Shown in pieces: positions 1 to 12,400 of a DNA stretch of 64,000 nt. Below the pieces are notes generated by a model. That model was not told where the DNA came from, ran no database searches, and saw only the letters and a list, made by a program, of their open reading frames with translations. The position numbers and the translations under genes were made by a program. The stretch's first letter is position 1, and each line of letters opens with the position of its first letter. The stretch comes from Megalonaias nervosa (lineage: Eukaryota > Mollusca > Bivalvia > Unionida > Unionidae), in NCBI GenBank assembly GCA_016617855.1, contig JAECUM010004381.1, positions 32,923 to 96,922 on the forward strand, read 5' to 3'.

Positions 1-537
1 TGTACTTGCCTGAAATATTCTTTCATAACATCCCATTTGGCCACCATGTTGCCATACATGACACATACCAAATAATGATAAAGGATCATAAATATAATTA
101 TATTTGTAATATTTAAAATCAGTTTGTGACAAATACAACTGTTTTGTAAAAAATCTAAACAAGTTTTTGAATTTTTTTATAATGAAAATGAAAACATGCT
201 GTTATTTTCATTAAGTTCATAACAAGATTAGTTGGAAATTTCTGTACATTCCTAACTGATGGAAACTACTGATGCATTGGTACAGTGAAAAATTAATGAG
301 GTACATTCCACCAAAAACAATTACAGTTGACCAGTGTATAGGAAATACCCGCAAAATTGGCCAGCATTTGTAGAACATGAAGAAAATCACAATTGAAATT
401 GGTAAATGAAACCTTGATATATCAGTCAATTTATCATTGAGAACAGTTATTAAAAGTAGAACTTTTCACGATGTTGAATAAAATTTGAGGGTAATAAGCA
501 CCATTTTCTAAAACGATAAATGAGCAAAAATAATAGA
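1..537. other. AT-rich non-coding stretch
   Basis: No coding signal, RNA gene or recognisable repeat was seen here. Confidence 0.5.
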
Positions 538-697
538 CAAAACTATATATGTGTTTTGTTCCAAAGTAGGCAGAAAGAATGAGTTTGATACGGCATAAGA
601 ATGTTGAGGCCGTTAGGCCAAGATGTATGTTCCTATGCCATATCAATGAGTTCTTTCTCCCAACTTGGAACAAAACACTTATTGGTTTTGTATTTAT
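538..697. repeat. Long imperfect hairpin (inverted repeat, arms about 75 bp)
   Basis: The left arm includes GTGTTTTGTTCCAAAGTAGG near 551 and a GGCATAAGAATGTTGAGGCC stretch near 593. The right arm, read on the - strand, repeats the same order (GTGTTTTGTTCCAAGTTGGG, then GGCATAGGAACATACATC). The centre is near 617 with almost no loop. It could be a fold-back MITE or a hairpin RNA precursor. No target duplication was found. Confidence 0.65.
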
Positions 698-2675
698 TAC
701 ATATACCCATTTTATTCACTCATTTTTTAAAAATTTGTTTACTGTTTTCTTTAAAAAAATGAAATCGGTATTTGGCTTTTTTCATGAAAGATATTGTACA
801 ACCCTCATGTATGTAAGCTAGTATATATATATATACTTTGCAGTTGCATCATTGGTCTGTCAGAATTCCAGATATGGATTTAGTTTTTAGCTTTGAATTT
901 TTAACAAATGTTGCATGGGATATATGAATGGATTTAACCTGCAATTACTTGCAACTGGATTTTTTTTCCTTGCTTCTTTCAATTGGAACATAGGTTTTGG
1001 ACCAGTAAATGACCCATTTCCTTCACTCTACTTACTGAATAGACACTACTTCCAAGCAAATTTCAGGGCATATTTCACAGACTAGCAGTAATTAAATACA
1101 TTTAATTTTATACAGAAAGCTCATTAATTAACATTACATTCAAACTATATTTTATGTTTTCATTTAATACAAGAAATTATTTATGTATTGAACTCAAAGT
1201 GGAAATTTAAGCATACAGTTTTAAGAAATCAAAGATTCTGTCTCTTTCAAACATATTAATGTTCATTTGGATATATTTTAAGAAGAAGATTCTAAAGACT
1301 GTTGAAATATTTTTCCTTTTTCTCCTCTTTATTTTCTACTTGAACAGTCACAAGCATTTAAAATATTAACATACAGTTCCCACCATGTGCCCCTGGGCTG
1401 AAAAAAATATCAAGAACATTGTAACAGGGTGCAATTCATCTAAATTTGCATCACAGTCAGAACAGCTGCTGCTCTCTTTGATACATCTACCCTTATGTTG
1501 CAAATGTTTGTCAGTTTTACCATCAGACTTGCTAAACAATCTGTTCCATGGTAAGTTAGTTTTAAAAATAACTCATTTTGGTCAACTTCAAATTTAAATT
1601 TAGAGTCATATTGTGAATGAATGCACATTGAAACAAATTTCCCAGTTGGTCTTGGATTGATATTGTTTTTCTGTTGTTCCAACTCAGTTCTGCTTTTCTG
1701 CTCATGATGGAGTAGATTTATTTCATAAATTCAGTACAGTGAACATGTGATTGGAGCAGTTGAATCAACTGTACCTGTGTTTCTGTTCTGTTATTGAATA
1801 TTTGGAATCATAATGTGGGGAAAAGATGAATTTGTTTAATTGAAATTATGAAAAAGATGCTATGGAATATCACATTCATTTAATTTTGAGTGCTATAAGG
1901 AGAATGTGATTTTGGTTGGAAATTTAGTTGAAATTACAGTACAATTTTGTGGTGTGTAACAAAATTTGGAACCCGTGACAAATTTGGTCATGTCATTTGG
2001 ATTGGCAGAACTAAGAAAGTAAATTTTGTGGACATTCTACCAGTCTTTGTGCATTCATGATTTTGGTATGAGTTATTGCCATTGTTCTTGCATACAAAAA
2101 CAAGCTTTGTTAATTTGCACTATTTTGGCAGGGCATCTATATTGTATGGATACATTTCTAGTTTAACCCTTGCTTGCCACCTGATTCGCAGGTAAGAATT
2201 AGATTGTCATGATACTTTTGTCGTCATTATAAATGTACCAGTAGTGTACACCTTTTCAGACTGGAAGTGTAACATAACATAAAGTGCTGCAAATGTGTAA
2301 TATGATTTTTGTAGCATGATTTCTTTTATATTAGCTTTCTTTGCCTTGTCATGTCTTCTCCTTCAAATCTGTTTTCTCTCTATTTTTGGTACTTACTTTT
2401 AGTGGGGTCATATTTGTATCGGATGACAGGTTGAACTTTTTCATTTGAAATTCAGTGGTGAGAAATTCAAGACATTTTAACATGTCTGGTTGATAATGGA
2501 ATATGATTAGGAGAGGATCATATTATTAGGATTACTCAAGGAACACTTGATCTGTGTTAGAATTACTGTTTGTCAGCTTACTAAAGTGTGCGATAAAAGC
2601 ATTACGATTCCATTTTGTTTGACAAAAACAAATATGAAGATTATCAGATCTGTTTGCCAGAGACAGTTTATGCTC

Positions 2676-2688
<13 letters not shown>
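698..2688. other. Non-coding stretch
   Basis: AT-rich, with only short chance reading frames. One weak splice-like pair (acceptor before 2131, donor at 2186) is not convincing as an exon. Confidence 0.45.

Positions 2689-2726
<38 letters not shown>
2689..2726. repeat. (ATA)n microsatellite
   Basis: About 12 uninterrupted trinucleotide units. Confidence 0.95.
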
Positions 2727-2727
<1 letters not shown>

Positions 2728-2850
2728 TTCAAGAAACAACTGTTTTATTAAGATCAGCAAGGGATTCTTGCCTCCATTTATGACTTGTACAGAGTGTCAG
2801 ATTAGCACTCCATGGGTCACAATTTCGATACCAGATGAGGTCAGTTAGTG

Positions 2851-3107
2851 TTAGTGGTCCATGGTGGCCGAGTGATCTCAGGTACTTCTCTTTACAGATC
2901 ACTGACATCTCACCTCTGTCCGCTTGAGTTTGAGTCTTTGGTTTGGCCAATGTGGGTATATGAGAAAGCTTGCCAGTATTTTGCTGTGGGTCAGTGGTTC
3001 TTCCTGGGGTTTTCCCAGGTTTTTCCTACATCAGATATTCTGGCCACCATGTATAGCCTATGATGTGTTGAATAATGGTGTTAAAGCCATGACAACAACA
3101 ACAATAA
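2851..3107 (+). mobile_element. tRNA-derived SINE, family 1, (CAA)n tail
   Basis: A tRNA-like head (GGTGGCCGAGTGATCT as a box A and GAGTTTGAGTCT as a box B) is followed by a family body containing GAGAAAGCTTGCCAGTA, a GGGTTTTCC block, ATGTATAGCCTATGATGTG and a terminal GACAACAACAACAATAA. The same order of blocks recurs at 7922, 20164, 23176, 50510 and 61892. This copy is diverged and has no clear target duplication. Confidence 0.85.
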
Positions 3108-3173
3108 GTTCAGGTTGCCAGCCTTAGTGTATCTTTGGGAAGGGTACTTGGCTCCAGTTTCTTTGGCATGACA

Positions 3174-3174
<1 letters not shown>

Positions 3175-3247
<73 letters not shown>
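3175..3247. repeat. (TA)n microsatellite
   Basis: About 36 dinucleotide units. Confidence 0.97.
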
Positions 3248-3249
<2 letters not shown>

Positions 3250-5158
3250 AGAATGTGTTAAAAGTGATATTAACACTGATAAAAACATAAAAATGTTTAG
3301 AACAAAGCTCAGAAGCTCATAACTACTAAATAATAGATTGACATGACACATCAAGAGAATCTAAATTGTCCTGCTTTTTTAAAATAAGTGTTTGCAGTGC
3401 AGTGATACAAAATGATAGTGTCAATGAAAAGTTCATGAAACCTTGGAAAATCATTAGCAATGTGACCTGCCATAAATCAGACCAAGAGGCCTTCTGTTTT
3501 AGAATTTCATTGTGAGTTCAGTAATTATGTCATAATGAAAAATTCATCCACCAACATACTTTTATCGATGTACCTGATAAAAGGATCTATGACCAGGCTC
3601 TACAAATTTCATGATATTTTAAATAATCATTCAGATATTATACTGTATGGCAGTTGGTGAGAATCTTGACATACTTTTCTATGTAGTAGACCTATCATGG
3701 AGATCAATATTTGGCTAAATATAGTACAATACACACAACCATGTCAATTTTTAAGTGATTTTGGATTGCGTGGACACTGAGTTGTGTAAAGATGTCAATT
3801 TTTCAAAAGTTAAATATTCCAGCATTTCATGAGTGATCATCCTTAAAAGATAGTTACCAAGAAGCAAATTTGTCATGGTGAATATTTTATGGTTAGACCT
3901 TTACAGTGTGCCTAGATTTAGTCATTTTGAACATGAGATCAATATTAAGCATTAAGCCAAGGTTTTAGGAATGCATGATGATAGGGATGTCATTTTTATG
4001 ATAGGCCAAGGTAGCTGTAGTTAACTTTTTACAAAACTGAAATGTCGTCTATACCTGCATCAAGGATCAGAATCTGAGAACACATTTTTCAAATGAATTG
4101 TACATTTTTTAGTTTTAGTTAGGTAGCTCATATGGGTTAATAAAGTCAGTACTCATCTTCCTCATCTGATTATACAGTGTAACCTGTCCTTAATGAGCTA
4201 TCTGTTGGAGTGCTTTAACGGGTGTGTGCAGTTAATAATGTACTGATTTATATATAAATGGGATTTGTGGAATACACATGTGGTCTTTATATGCAAGTGT
4301 TAGCTATGGCATGTTTGACTGTATTTTCTGGACTTTGGTTCTGACCTAATAATGAGTTAATGGCTCGCTGACTTTAAAGGGTCTTCACTATAACCAAGAA
4401 CCTTTGGTACCATATTCTGTTTATCAAGGTTAATTGTTTTAATCCTGTCATTGTGCTTATTTCTAAGTTTTTGTCAAAGATTTGATCAGTGGTGCTGATA
4501 TAAGCTAACAAAGATGAACAATAAAAAAAATAAATATCTTTTGTGACCACAGACTTTGTCTTTATATTGTCAAGTTCAGCAACATTGGAGAGATAAATTG
4601 GCAACAAAAGATTTTGTTCCAAACGACTTCTTGTTTCCAGTCATAATGGATCTTCCTGAATGTCTTAAGAGGGGACTACTGGAGGCAGCTTTTTAGACCT
4701 GTGTTATTTGATGAGGTTCACACTGAGAAAGTTTTGTTTGTATGCCTTTTTTAGGGTGCCTAAACTTACCTGACACTATATTAAACCCCAAATGAAGTAG
4801 AGTGCATCTATAGTGCACTACCCCTAGCATTTTACTTTTCTTTTGGATGGATGGATGGATGGGTGGAAGGATTTAACAGTAACCAGTGACAAAATTAAAT
4901 AAAATTTTTTTGCTATTATTAATAGTTACAATGTACAGATAATAAATTGCAATCCTTAGGAGGTGGCCAAATTTCATTGTCTTGATTGCTTTAGTGAAAA
5001 TTTATGATCATTAACTGTGACTAATGCGGACAACAAGCTTTGTAGTTGAAGGCTTAGTACATGGGGTTTGAATGGTTATAAGAGTTGTAACATTTGGCTA
5101 TGACCAAAAAAGCTAATATGGATACATTCAGGATACTTTGTCATGGTGTGTCTGTGAG

Positions 5159-5161
<3 letters not shown>
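3248..5161. other. Non-coding stretch
   Basis: No gene seen. A sequence near 4174 (CAGTGTAACCTGTCCTTAAT) resembles one end of a pogo/Tigger-type DNA transposon, but no partner end was found. GGATGGATGGATGG at about 4846 is a short tandem repeat. Confidence 0.4.

Positions 5162-5222
<61 letters not shown>
5162..5222. repeat. (AT)n microsatellite
   Basis: About 30 dinucleotide units. Confidence 0.97.
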
Positions 5223-5224
<2 letters not shown>

Positions 5225-5900
5225 CCAGCCTCAAGGTCAAGGTCACAGCAAGGGAAATTTAACCCTGACCTGTATCCTGGACTGGAAGATAACGTTTTGA
5301 ATCACTTTCAGTACTTTGATGACACTTTAACCAATTACATATCATGACTAGACAATGTGGCACATACCATAGCAATGCCACCTGTCCCAGGTTTAACGGT
5401 GGGTCAGTTGAAAACATAAGTCAGTGGTCTCTATCCATGACTTTTGAACCAATAAAGATATTTTAATTAAACTTTAGTCTATTATATATATTTACTTAAC
5501 AGTTTCTTTCATATTCCTGGTCATACCCCTGCCTCAAGGTCAAGGTCACAGCAAGGGATAAAGCAAGTTGGTGGCCTCCTTCCTTATACATTCTGTCACT
5601 TTTTAACAACCATGAGGTTAACTTTGAGAAACTTTACACAGGTACACACCTTATCATAAAGTTGTCAGTCCCTGGTTCAAAGATCAATGTTTTACACAGG
5701 TACACACTTTATCATAAAGTTGTCAAGTCCCAGGTTCAAAGATCAATGTCATTAGTAGGGAAAATATCACAAGGTGGTATATCCTGTGTTGTTTGCAGTA
5801 CTCTTGTTTAAGAGTTTTGCCTTTTTATGTGTGTATGTATATATATATATATATATATATATGAGACTTCATGTGTGTGCTTGCCATCTGGACCTTGAAG
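5223..5900. repeat. Degenerate GGTCA-rich repeat tract with a 55 bp direct duplication
   Basis: CTCAAGGTCAAGGTCACAGC occurs near 5230 and again near 5533, and TCAAGGTCACA recurs near 5891. A block containing ACAGGTACACAC..TTATCATAAAGTTGTCA..GGTTCAAAGATCAATGT is duplicated in tandem at about 5637-5750. A short (AT)n lies at 5839-5862. This is typical of molluscan degenerate repeat DNA (inference). Confidence 0.6.
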
Positions 5901-7921
5901 TCAAGGTCACATTTACAATTTGTGTTTAGGTTTTGGTTTACAGGGTTTGCATGATCTTTAAAAGTGTCCAGAATTCAGTGTTTACCTTGAAAGTGCTTGA
6001 ATCTGAGGTTGACTCAAAAAAGGCCTGGAAAATACTTCAGTTACAAACAGATCAATTTCATTGAAATTGTAATAATTTCCTGACATAATTAACTGGACAG
6101 ATAAAAATCTATTATATGTGTTAGAAACCTTATATTTATGGAATTTTATTTGACTGTTGGGTCACTTACATGTTCGGTATGACTTTTGGTTGGGTACTTT
6201 ATGCACTCATTAATACTTTCCCTTGTCTGGGATTGTAGCCACCTGATGATATAAATGAATGGATGCTGTATTGACTGCACATTTAATACTGATAGAATAG
6301 AGTAAAATTTATTAAGAAATACCATAAGACTAGTAGCAAGTACAAAATAGGAGGGATCTGGTGATTGCTGAAAATGTCAATGCATTTACTATTATCAAGT
6401 CACCACTTGATATCATTATAATTAGGGACTTGGAGAGCTAAAATAACCTCAGCTAGATCAATGAGTAAAAGAACTTTGAAGTATCATGGCAAGAGTGGAA
6501 TGCATAAAAAGAATGAACTATCAGCAATAAAACAAATTTAGAGTATTGTTTGCGTTAAAGCCCATGTAAAAAGTCATACATGCCAAATCACCTGAATAAT
6601 AATGAATCTTGAAAGATACTAGTCATAAACATCATTGGGAGCCTTTAAAACTAGATAATATTGCCATTTCATCACATTATGAGCCACAGATTTTTTCCCT
6701 CAAACTGAGAAATGTCATTTTTCACATGCATATGAATTAATCTGATGTTGTTTTGTGACATCCGTGGGTCGTCCGATTTCAGACAAAAGCTGGAACACAA
6801 GATTTGGTAACGTCACTATTGTAAATAGAAGAAGCCATGCTATATCGAACAGGGTAGATGATCCTTATGTGATACTATGCTAGATTATGTTGTTTCAAAT
6901 ATAAATAAATTGTATATGAATGAAAGAAAAAGGTCAAGAGTATATGTACAAATTTATTTAATTTCAAACTTCTTAGATCCACTTAAAAAATGCAGGCCTA
7001 CCATTCTTCCTTTGCTCTCATTCAGTTTATCCATCATGTGAGACTGTTGTTATTAGATTAGTCAATAGCAGCATTTGTCAAATGCATGATGTCACTAATT
7101 TTGAAGCACTCCCAGTAAAGAACAGAATAACAAATTACTTCAGTGACTAAATTAAAAGGTGGCACCTCTTAATTCTAACTGAATATTTGAATGTCGTTTA
7201 AACCTAACTTACTGATTATTTCAAAGAATGGTTAATGTCAGTTTTGTTGTTAAAAATAAATAATTTCCTTCCTTTCAAACTTTAGTTAGATTGGAAGAAT
7301 GGTGAAATTTATGAAAAACATAAGCATTGGGGCTTTAACATTATGAACTTGAGAAGTTGTTAGGAACTGGGGCAAACAAGACTACTAACTCCCAAACTGA
7401 TGCAGATATCCCCATGCTCCCCTTAAGTTGCAGTATCTTCATCTCTTGGTCTAATTTAACAAAATATATTTCAGAGTTCTTGTTTAAGAATATAATGCTT
7501 AATTCTGAAAATTTTGTGGACCCTAGTTACAATTACTAACATTCTTTCTAAGTTTATACACAGTTAATTATAGTGCTTGAAATTAAATGTTTGTCCTTGA
7601 ATTTCCTGATGGAACATCTGTATGAACCTTTGTTCAAGTTGTTTCATTTCCTTATACTTCCTAAACCTCTTGATTGATTTTCTTTATACTCTGTGACACA
7701 TGCTTTTGACCCCAGGACCTTGGTATCAAGGTCACTAAAAATGTGTGTAGGTTTTAGTTTAAGTTTTTTTATTTCTTTATAATTCTTAGACCCCTTGATT
7801 GATTTTCTACATATTTAGGATGAATCATTATGAAGGAAAGACAATTCTCTCTGTGACATTTATTGCTCACTTATCCTTTTGTCAAGGTCATACATTTTAG
7901 AGAGTGCTTGATCTTGGGCTT
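5901..7921. other. Non-coding stretch
   Basis: No gene seen. Diverged CAAGGTCA-bearing units occur near 7730 and 7870 and continue the preceding repeat type. Confidence 0.4.
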
Positions 7922-8164
7922 GTTGTTGTTGTTGTTGTTTAATGTCATTTTTCAGCACAAGTTAGGCTTTACATGGCGACCAGTATAAATGGTAGAGGAA
8001 GAACCGGGGAATACCCCGGAAAGAATCACCGACCCATGAGAAGCTACTGGCAAGCTTTCTCATGTACCCACATTGGCCTGAGACTCGAACCCACGCAGAC
8101 AGAGGTGAGATGGCAGTGATCCGTAACAGTGAGCGCTTTGAACCACTTGGCCACTCGGGGCCCC
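7922..8164 (-). mobile_element. tRNA-derived SINE, family 1
   Basis: On the - strand it reads GGGGCCCCGAGTGGCC, a box B of GGGTTCGAGTCT, the family body and a (CAA)n end. It is full length and less diverged than the copy at 2851. A short GGGCTTG flanks both ends and may be a target duplication. Confidence 0.9.
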
Positions 8165-8249
8165 GGGCTTGATGTAGAGACCCTGGCCTTCTTGTATAAA
8201 AACTTTACCTATTTTGTTTAAGATTTTTTACTTTATATATGTTTTACTC
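8165..8249. other. Spacer between SINE and LINE
   Basis: Nothing recognised. Confidence 0.5.
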
Positions 8250-8680
8250 TGCAGTGTCAAGCCAAGATTGTACTGATGCGATACATACATAGTTAGTTAG
8301 TTTGTCCATCAAGTCGATGAGGACCACTTTAGTCATCCAGTGTTTTATTGGGAACAAATGGTCTGTGTGTGCATAGGTGGCTGATGAGGCCAATGTGTGC
8401 CCAGAATGTTCTGTGGCATTGTGGACATGGGATGGTAGCAATGCTGAATGTGGGATTACTGGCTTGGGATTTCCTGGCCTGCCTCCGTTGTTCTGCCACG
8501 GCTGTCCTGTTGGCCTCGCAAGCTGCAGCACCTTTAGTGATGGAAGAGCATCACACGACCCTGTCCTGGGCAGTCTGCTCCCACATGTCATAGCTAATGC
8601 CAAAGTTCTTCAGTGGTGTCTTCAGGGTGTCCTTATAACATTTTCTCAGGCCTCCTTTGTTGCGTTTTCCTTGTTCAAGC

Positions 8681-10378
8681 TCACCATAAGAGTTTTTGTT
8701 TTGGAAACCGGTGGTCTGGCATGCGAGCTACGTGGCCTGCCCATCGCAACTGTGACTGCATCAAGATGGTGTAGATACAGGGAAGGCTTGCTTGGGCAAG
8801 GATCTCAGTATCTGGGATCCTGTCTTGCCACTTGATGTTGAGGAGTCTTCTGAGGCAGGCAGTGTGGAAGTGGTTCAACTTCTTTGCATGGTCACAGCTG
8901 GTACACTGTCCAGGTTTTGCAGGCGTATAATAACACAGGGAGTACTATCGCTCTGTACACCTTCAACTTTGTCTGAAGACTAATGCCTCTTCTGTTCCAG
9001 ACCTTGGCGTGTAGTCTGCCAAATGCTGCCCTGGCCTTTGCAATCCTTGCATTAACTTCATCATCTATTATGACATTTTGGGACAGAGTGTTGCCAAGAT
9101 AGGTGAACCTGTTCACTGCGCTCAGTCAGTTTGTAGCCGTTGACTGTGATTTTTGGCTCAGTGTACAGTTTTCCTGGGACTGGCTGATACATTATTTCAG
9201 TCTTTGTTGTGTTGATTGTAAGGCTGAAATTTGTGCAAGCAGCAGAGAACTTGCTGAAGCTGCTTTGCATATCAGCTTCAGAGCCAGCGTTGAGGGCGCA
9301 GTCATCAGCAAATAGAAAGTCTCTGATGATGTCTGTTGTGACCTTAGTTTTTGCTTGGAGCCTCCTGAGGTTGAACAGTTTGCCATCAATTCAGTATCAG
9401 ATGCTGATTCCCACGTCACCATCTCTGAAGGCATCAGTGAGCATGGCTGAGAACATGAGACTGAAAAGTGTTGGTGCCAGTACATAGCCGTGCTTCACTC
9501 TGTTTGAGACAGGAAAGGGATCTGATGTCTCACCATTGTTCTGGAATTCAGCTTCCATACCATCGCGGAATTGCTGCACCATGGTGATAAATTTCCTTGG
9601 GCATCCATACTTGGCCATGATCTTCCACAGGCCTTCTCTGCTAACAGTGTCGAAGGCCTTGGTCAGGTTGACATAGGTAGAGAAAAGGTCAGTATTCTGC
9701 TCTTCGCTTTTCTCTAACTGCCTAGCAGTGAACACCATGTTGATGGTTCCACACTCCTTTTGGAATCCACAGTGGCTCTCTGGTAGGAGTCCATGGTCAA
9801 GGTGTGATGTGAGACGGTTGAGGAGAATCCTGGCGAGTATCTTGTTGTGATGGAGAGCAAAGAGATACCTTGGTAGTTGTCACAAGCCTGTAGTTTTCCT
9901 TTGTGTGTAATAGTAGCATCCTTGAATTCCTGTGGGATCGTCTCTTTTTGTCACATGAGATGAAACAACTGATGGAGCTTTTCAGTCAGAGCTGCACCGC
10001 CTTCCTTGTATATCTCTGCTTGGATTGAGTCTGAGCCAGGAGCCTTGCCACTAGAGAGCAGACGTATTGCTTTCTGGGTCTCTAACATGGTTGGTGGGTC
10101 ATCCAGTGATTCATCGACTGGCACTTGGGGCATCTGATCAGTAGCTTCATCATTAAAGGATGTTGGGTGGTTCAGGACATAGTTGAAGTGCTCAGCCCAC
10201 CTTTTGAGGATCTTCTCTTTGTGATCAGTGTGTTCCCATCTGCACTGAGGAGAGGGGATGATCCTGATGATGATGGGCCATAAACTTCATTCAGCACATC
10301 ATAAAACCTCTTCATATCATGCTTGACAGTGTGGCTTTGGATCTCATCAGCTTTGTTACTCAGCCAGGAGTCCTGCAT
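8681..10378 (-). pseudogene. LINE reverse transcriptase domain, frameshifted
   Basis: This is the C-terminal two thirds of the RTE-like polyprotein. Recognisable parts, in order on the - strand, are: a linker ending near 10172; the RT start, with LSSGKAPGSDSIQAEIYK at about 10050; LTKAFDTVSREGLWKIMAKY (9590-9660), which holds the first catalytic aspartate; the VLAPTLFSLMFSAMLTDA stretch near 9450; and FADD at 9301-9312, the usual YADD with Y replaced by F. The thumb and C-terminal parts follow (KLKVYRAIVLPVLLYACKTW near 8910, then RWAGHVARMP near 8700). Frameshifts separate most of these blocks, so no functional product is expected. Confidence 0.9.
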
Positions 10379-10441
10379 CTGCCGGAGTTTCTGTTGAACA
10401 GTCCTGTGGATGTTATTGAAGGCATCTTTTGTTGAAGTGGA

Positions 10442-11548
10442 CTATGGATCATTTGTGTATGCTTTGTGGAGGCAATGTTTTTCATCCAACAACTGCCTGA
10501 TGTTTTCGCAATTCTCATCAAACCAGTCCTTGTGCTTTTTGGGGGAAGGCCCCAAGATCTCGGTGGCGGTGTTGTAGACCAGCTCTCTAAGGGTCGCCCA
10601 GGCTGCCTCCACATTCTGGGTGTCCATAGCGGTGGACTGAAGATGGTTTTCTAGAGTGCTGACAAAGGTCAATTTGGAGTTCGAATTCTTCAGCTTGGCG
10701 ATGTTCAGCCGTTTTGGAATCTTCTTGCCTTGCGGGCATCTTTTAGGTTGGATATGGATGTTTAGCTTGGAGACTACAAGGCAGTGGTCAGTCCAACATT
10801 CTGCACCACACATGGACTTGGTCACCCATACATCCTGCCTATTCCACTTCCTGACTATCATGTAGTCATTGAGATGCCAGTGCTTAGATTGGGGATGTAT
10901 CCATGTCGTCCTGTTGCGGGTAGAGAGGCAGAAGACTGTTGGTGATGAGCAGTTAATGCTCTGTGCAGGTCTGAAGCAATAGAAGACCATTGCTGTTGCA
11001 GCGGCAGACACCATACTTTCCAATGACTCCTTCCCAGGAGATGTTGTCAGAGTTGACTCTTGCACTGAGGTCACCAAGGATGATGAGCTTGTCAGATTTG
11101 GGAACAGAGGTTATGATAGAGTGGAGTTCTTCATAAAATTTGTCCTTTGTTTCATCTGGATTCACCATGGTTGGAGTGTAGGCACTGATGATCGTGACAT
11201 GCTTTCTTCCATTCGACAGTGGGAGTTTCATGGTCATAAGCCTGTCATTCACACCCTTTGGAAGTCCAGCTAGCTTGTTAACAAAATCTGTCTTCACTGC
11301 AGAGCCTACTCCAGCCTCATGTCACTCCTCACTTCCTCTTCCGCACCAAAGAAGGTGTAGCCAGTGCCCCTTTCACAAAGTTGGCCCTCTCCTGCAAGGT
11401 GGGTTTCACTCAAGGCCGCAGTATCGATGTTATATCTGGCTAGCTCCCAGCCAATCAGGGCAGTTCTCCTCTGAGGTCTGTTAGCATCACTTCTGTCCAA
11501 AAGTGTGTGTACGTTCCATGTGCCATGGGTGAGAGGAATGATTTTCAT
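10442..11548 (-). pseudogene. LINE apurinic-like endonuclease domain, frameshifted
   Basis: This is the N-terminal part of the same polyprotein. It would nick target DNA to prime reverse transcription. It starts with HGTWNVHTLLDRSD, then LSETHLAGEGQL (metal-binding Glu of the APE fold), KLIILGDLSARV near 11080 (the usual GDFNA site, here GDLSA) and WTDHCLVVSKLN near 10780 (the C-terminal SDH-like site). A long downstream part (PKRLNIAKLKNSN...KKHKDWFDENCENIRQLLDEKH) matches the family linker. At least two frameshifts break it, near 11300 and 10950. Confidence 0.85.
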
Positions 11549-12400
11549 CTTTTTCTTTGTAGTATTTCCACTGCTGATATAGGGTCCCCTCCAGCCGCAG
11601 TTAGCTGGCTAGGCAAGGATGGAGCAGGCAATTTTTAGGGCACGTTTTCTAGCCCCTTCCTCATGCCATGGAGGTGAGCAGTGCGAATCCTAAAAAGGCT
11701 GCTCAGCTGCTCAGGGGGCTGCCAAAATCCACTGCTGCTCTGTGTCAGTGAATAACGACCATATGGCCTGAGCCACCTGTGTGCAGATTTGCAGCTACGG
11801 CTGCCAGTGTACCCACACCTGTCGCTTTGTTGCTCGTCTGTCACCACAGGACTTTGGGGAGAAGGATGACCAAGTGACTTACGCATTGATTTGGTTTAAA
11901 GTGAGGAAGAGTTGCGCATCATCGACCTCACTCTCTCGTCCAAGACCATCTGGATCCAGTGGCAGAACAAGGTTAAGACGGCTGGAGATGGAATCAGTGG
12001 ATGCAGTGGATGACCAGGACTACCTTCATGCCTCGTCCTGCTCTTTGCGTTCCACAGCGCATTGCTGGGAATAGCCTTTGTGCCCGTTGAACTAGCTATT
12101 GGTTTCTTCCATGCAGTCTACCGAATCCAGTCTTCACATGCTTGGGTAGGCAAGCCCTGACTCACCAAAGGTTTAAAACCTGTTGGCTAGCTTCACCTGA
12201 TTTACCCCGCCAGTCGAGTGGTTTACCAGCGTGTGGCTGCTGTGCATGTTACAGCTTCTTGGAGCCACAGGTGAGAGCTGGGTGCATGTGGGGACCAAAG
12301 GTGGGCAAGCTACCCCTAAGGAGGCATGACTGTTCCCCCACCAGAGATGCTACCCTTCCAATACACTCCCATACACCCCAGTACATACATACATACATAC

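Larger units (their letters stand above)
8250..12400 (-). mobile_element. RTE/BovB-like non-LTR retrotransposon, decayed, near full length
   Basis: Read on the - strand, the element runs from a probable 5' region (about 12400-11550) through an APE-type endonuclease (11548-10442) and a reverse transcriptase (10378-8681) to a short tail with CATACATACATAGTTAGTTAG near 8270-8303. The protein resembles animal LINE products often auto-labelled 'craniofacial development protein 2-like', which come from RTE/BovB-type elements (family knowledge). The reading frame is broken into at least eight pieces. The 5' boundary is approximate; a CATA repeat at 12383-12402 marks it. Confidence 0.85.

Noticed and set aside
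8348..9487. + strand frames over the LINE
   Set aside because: Antisense shadows of the reverse transcriptase.
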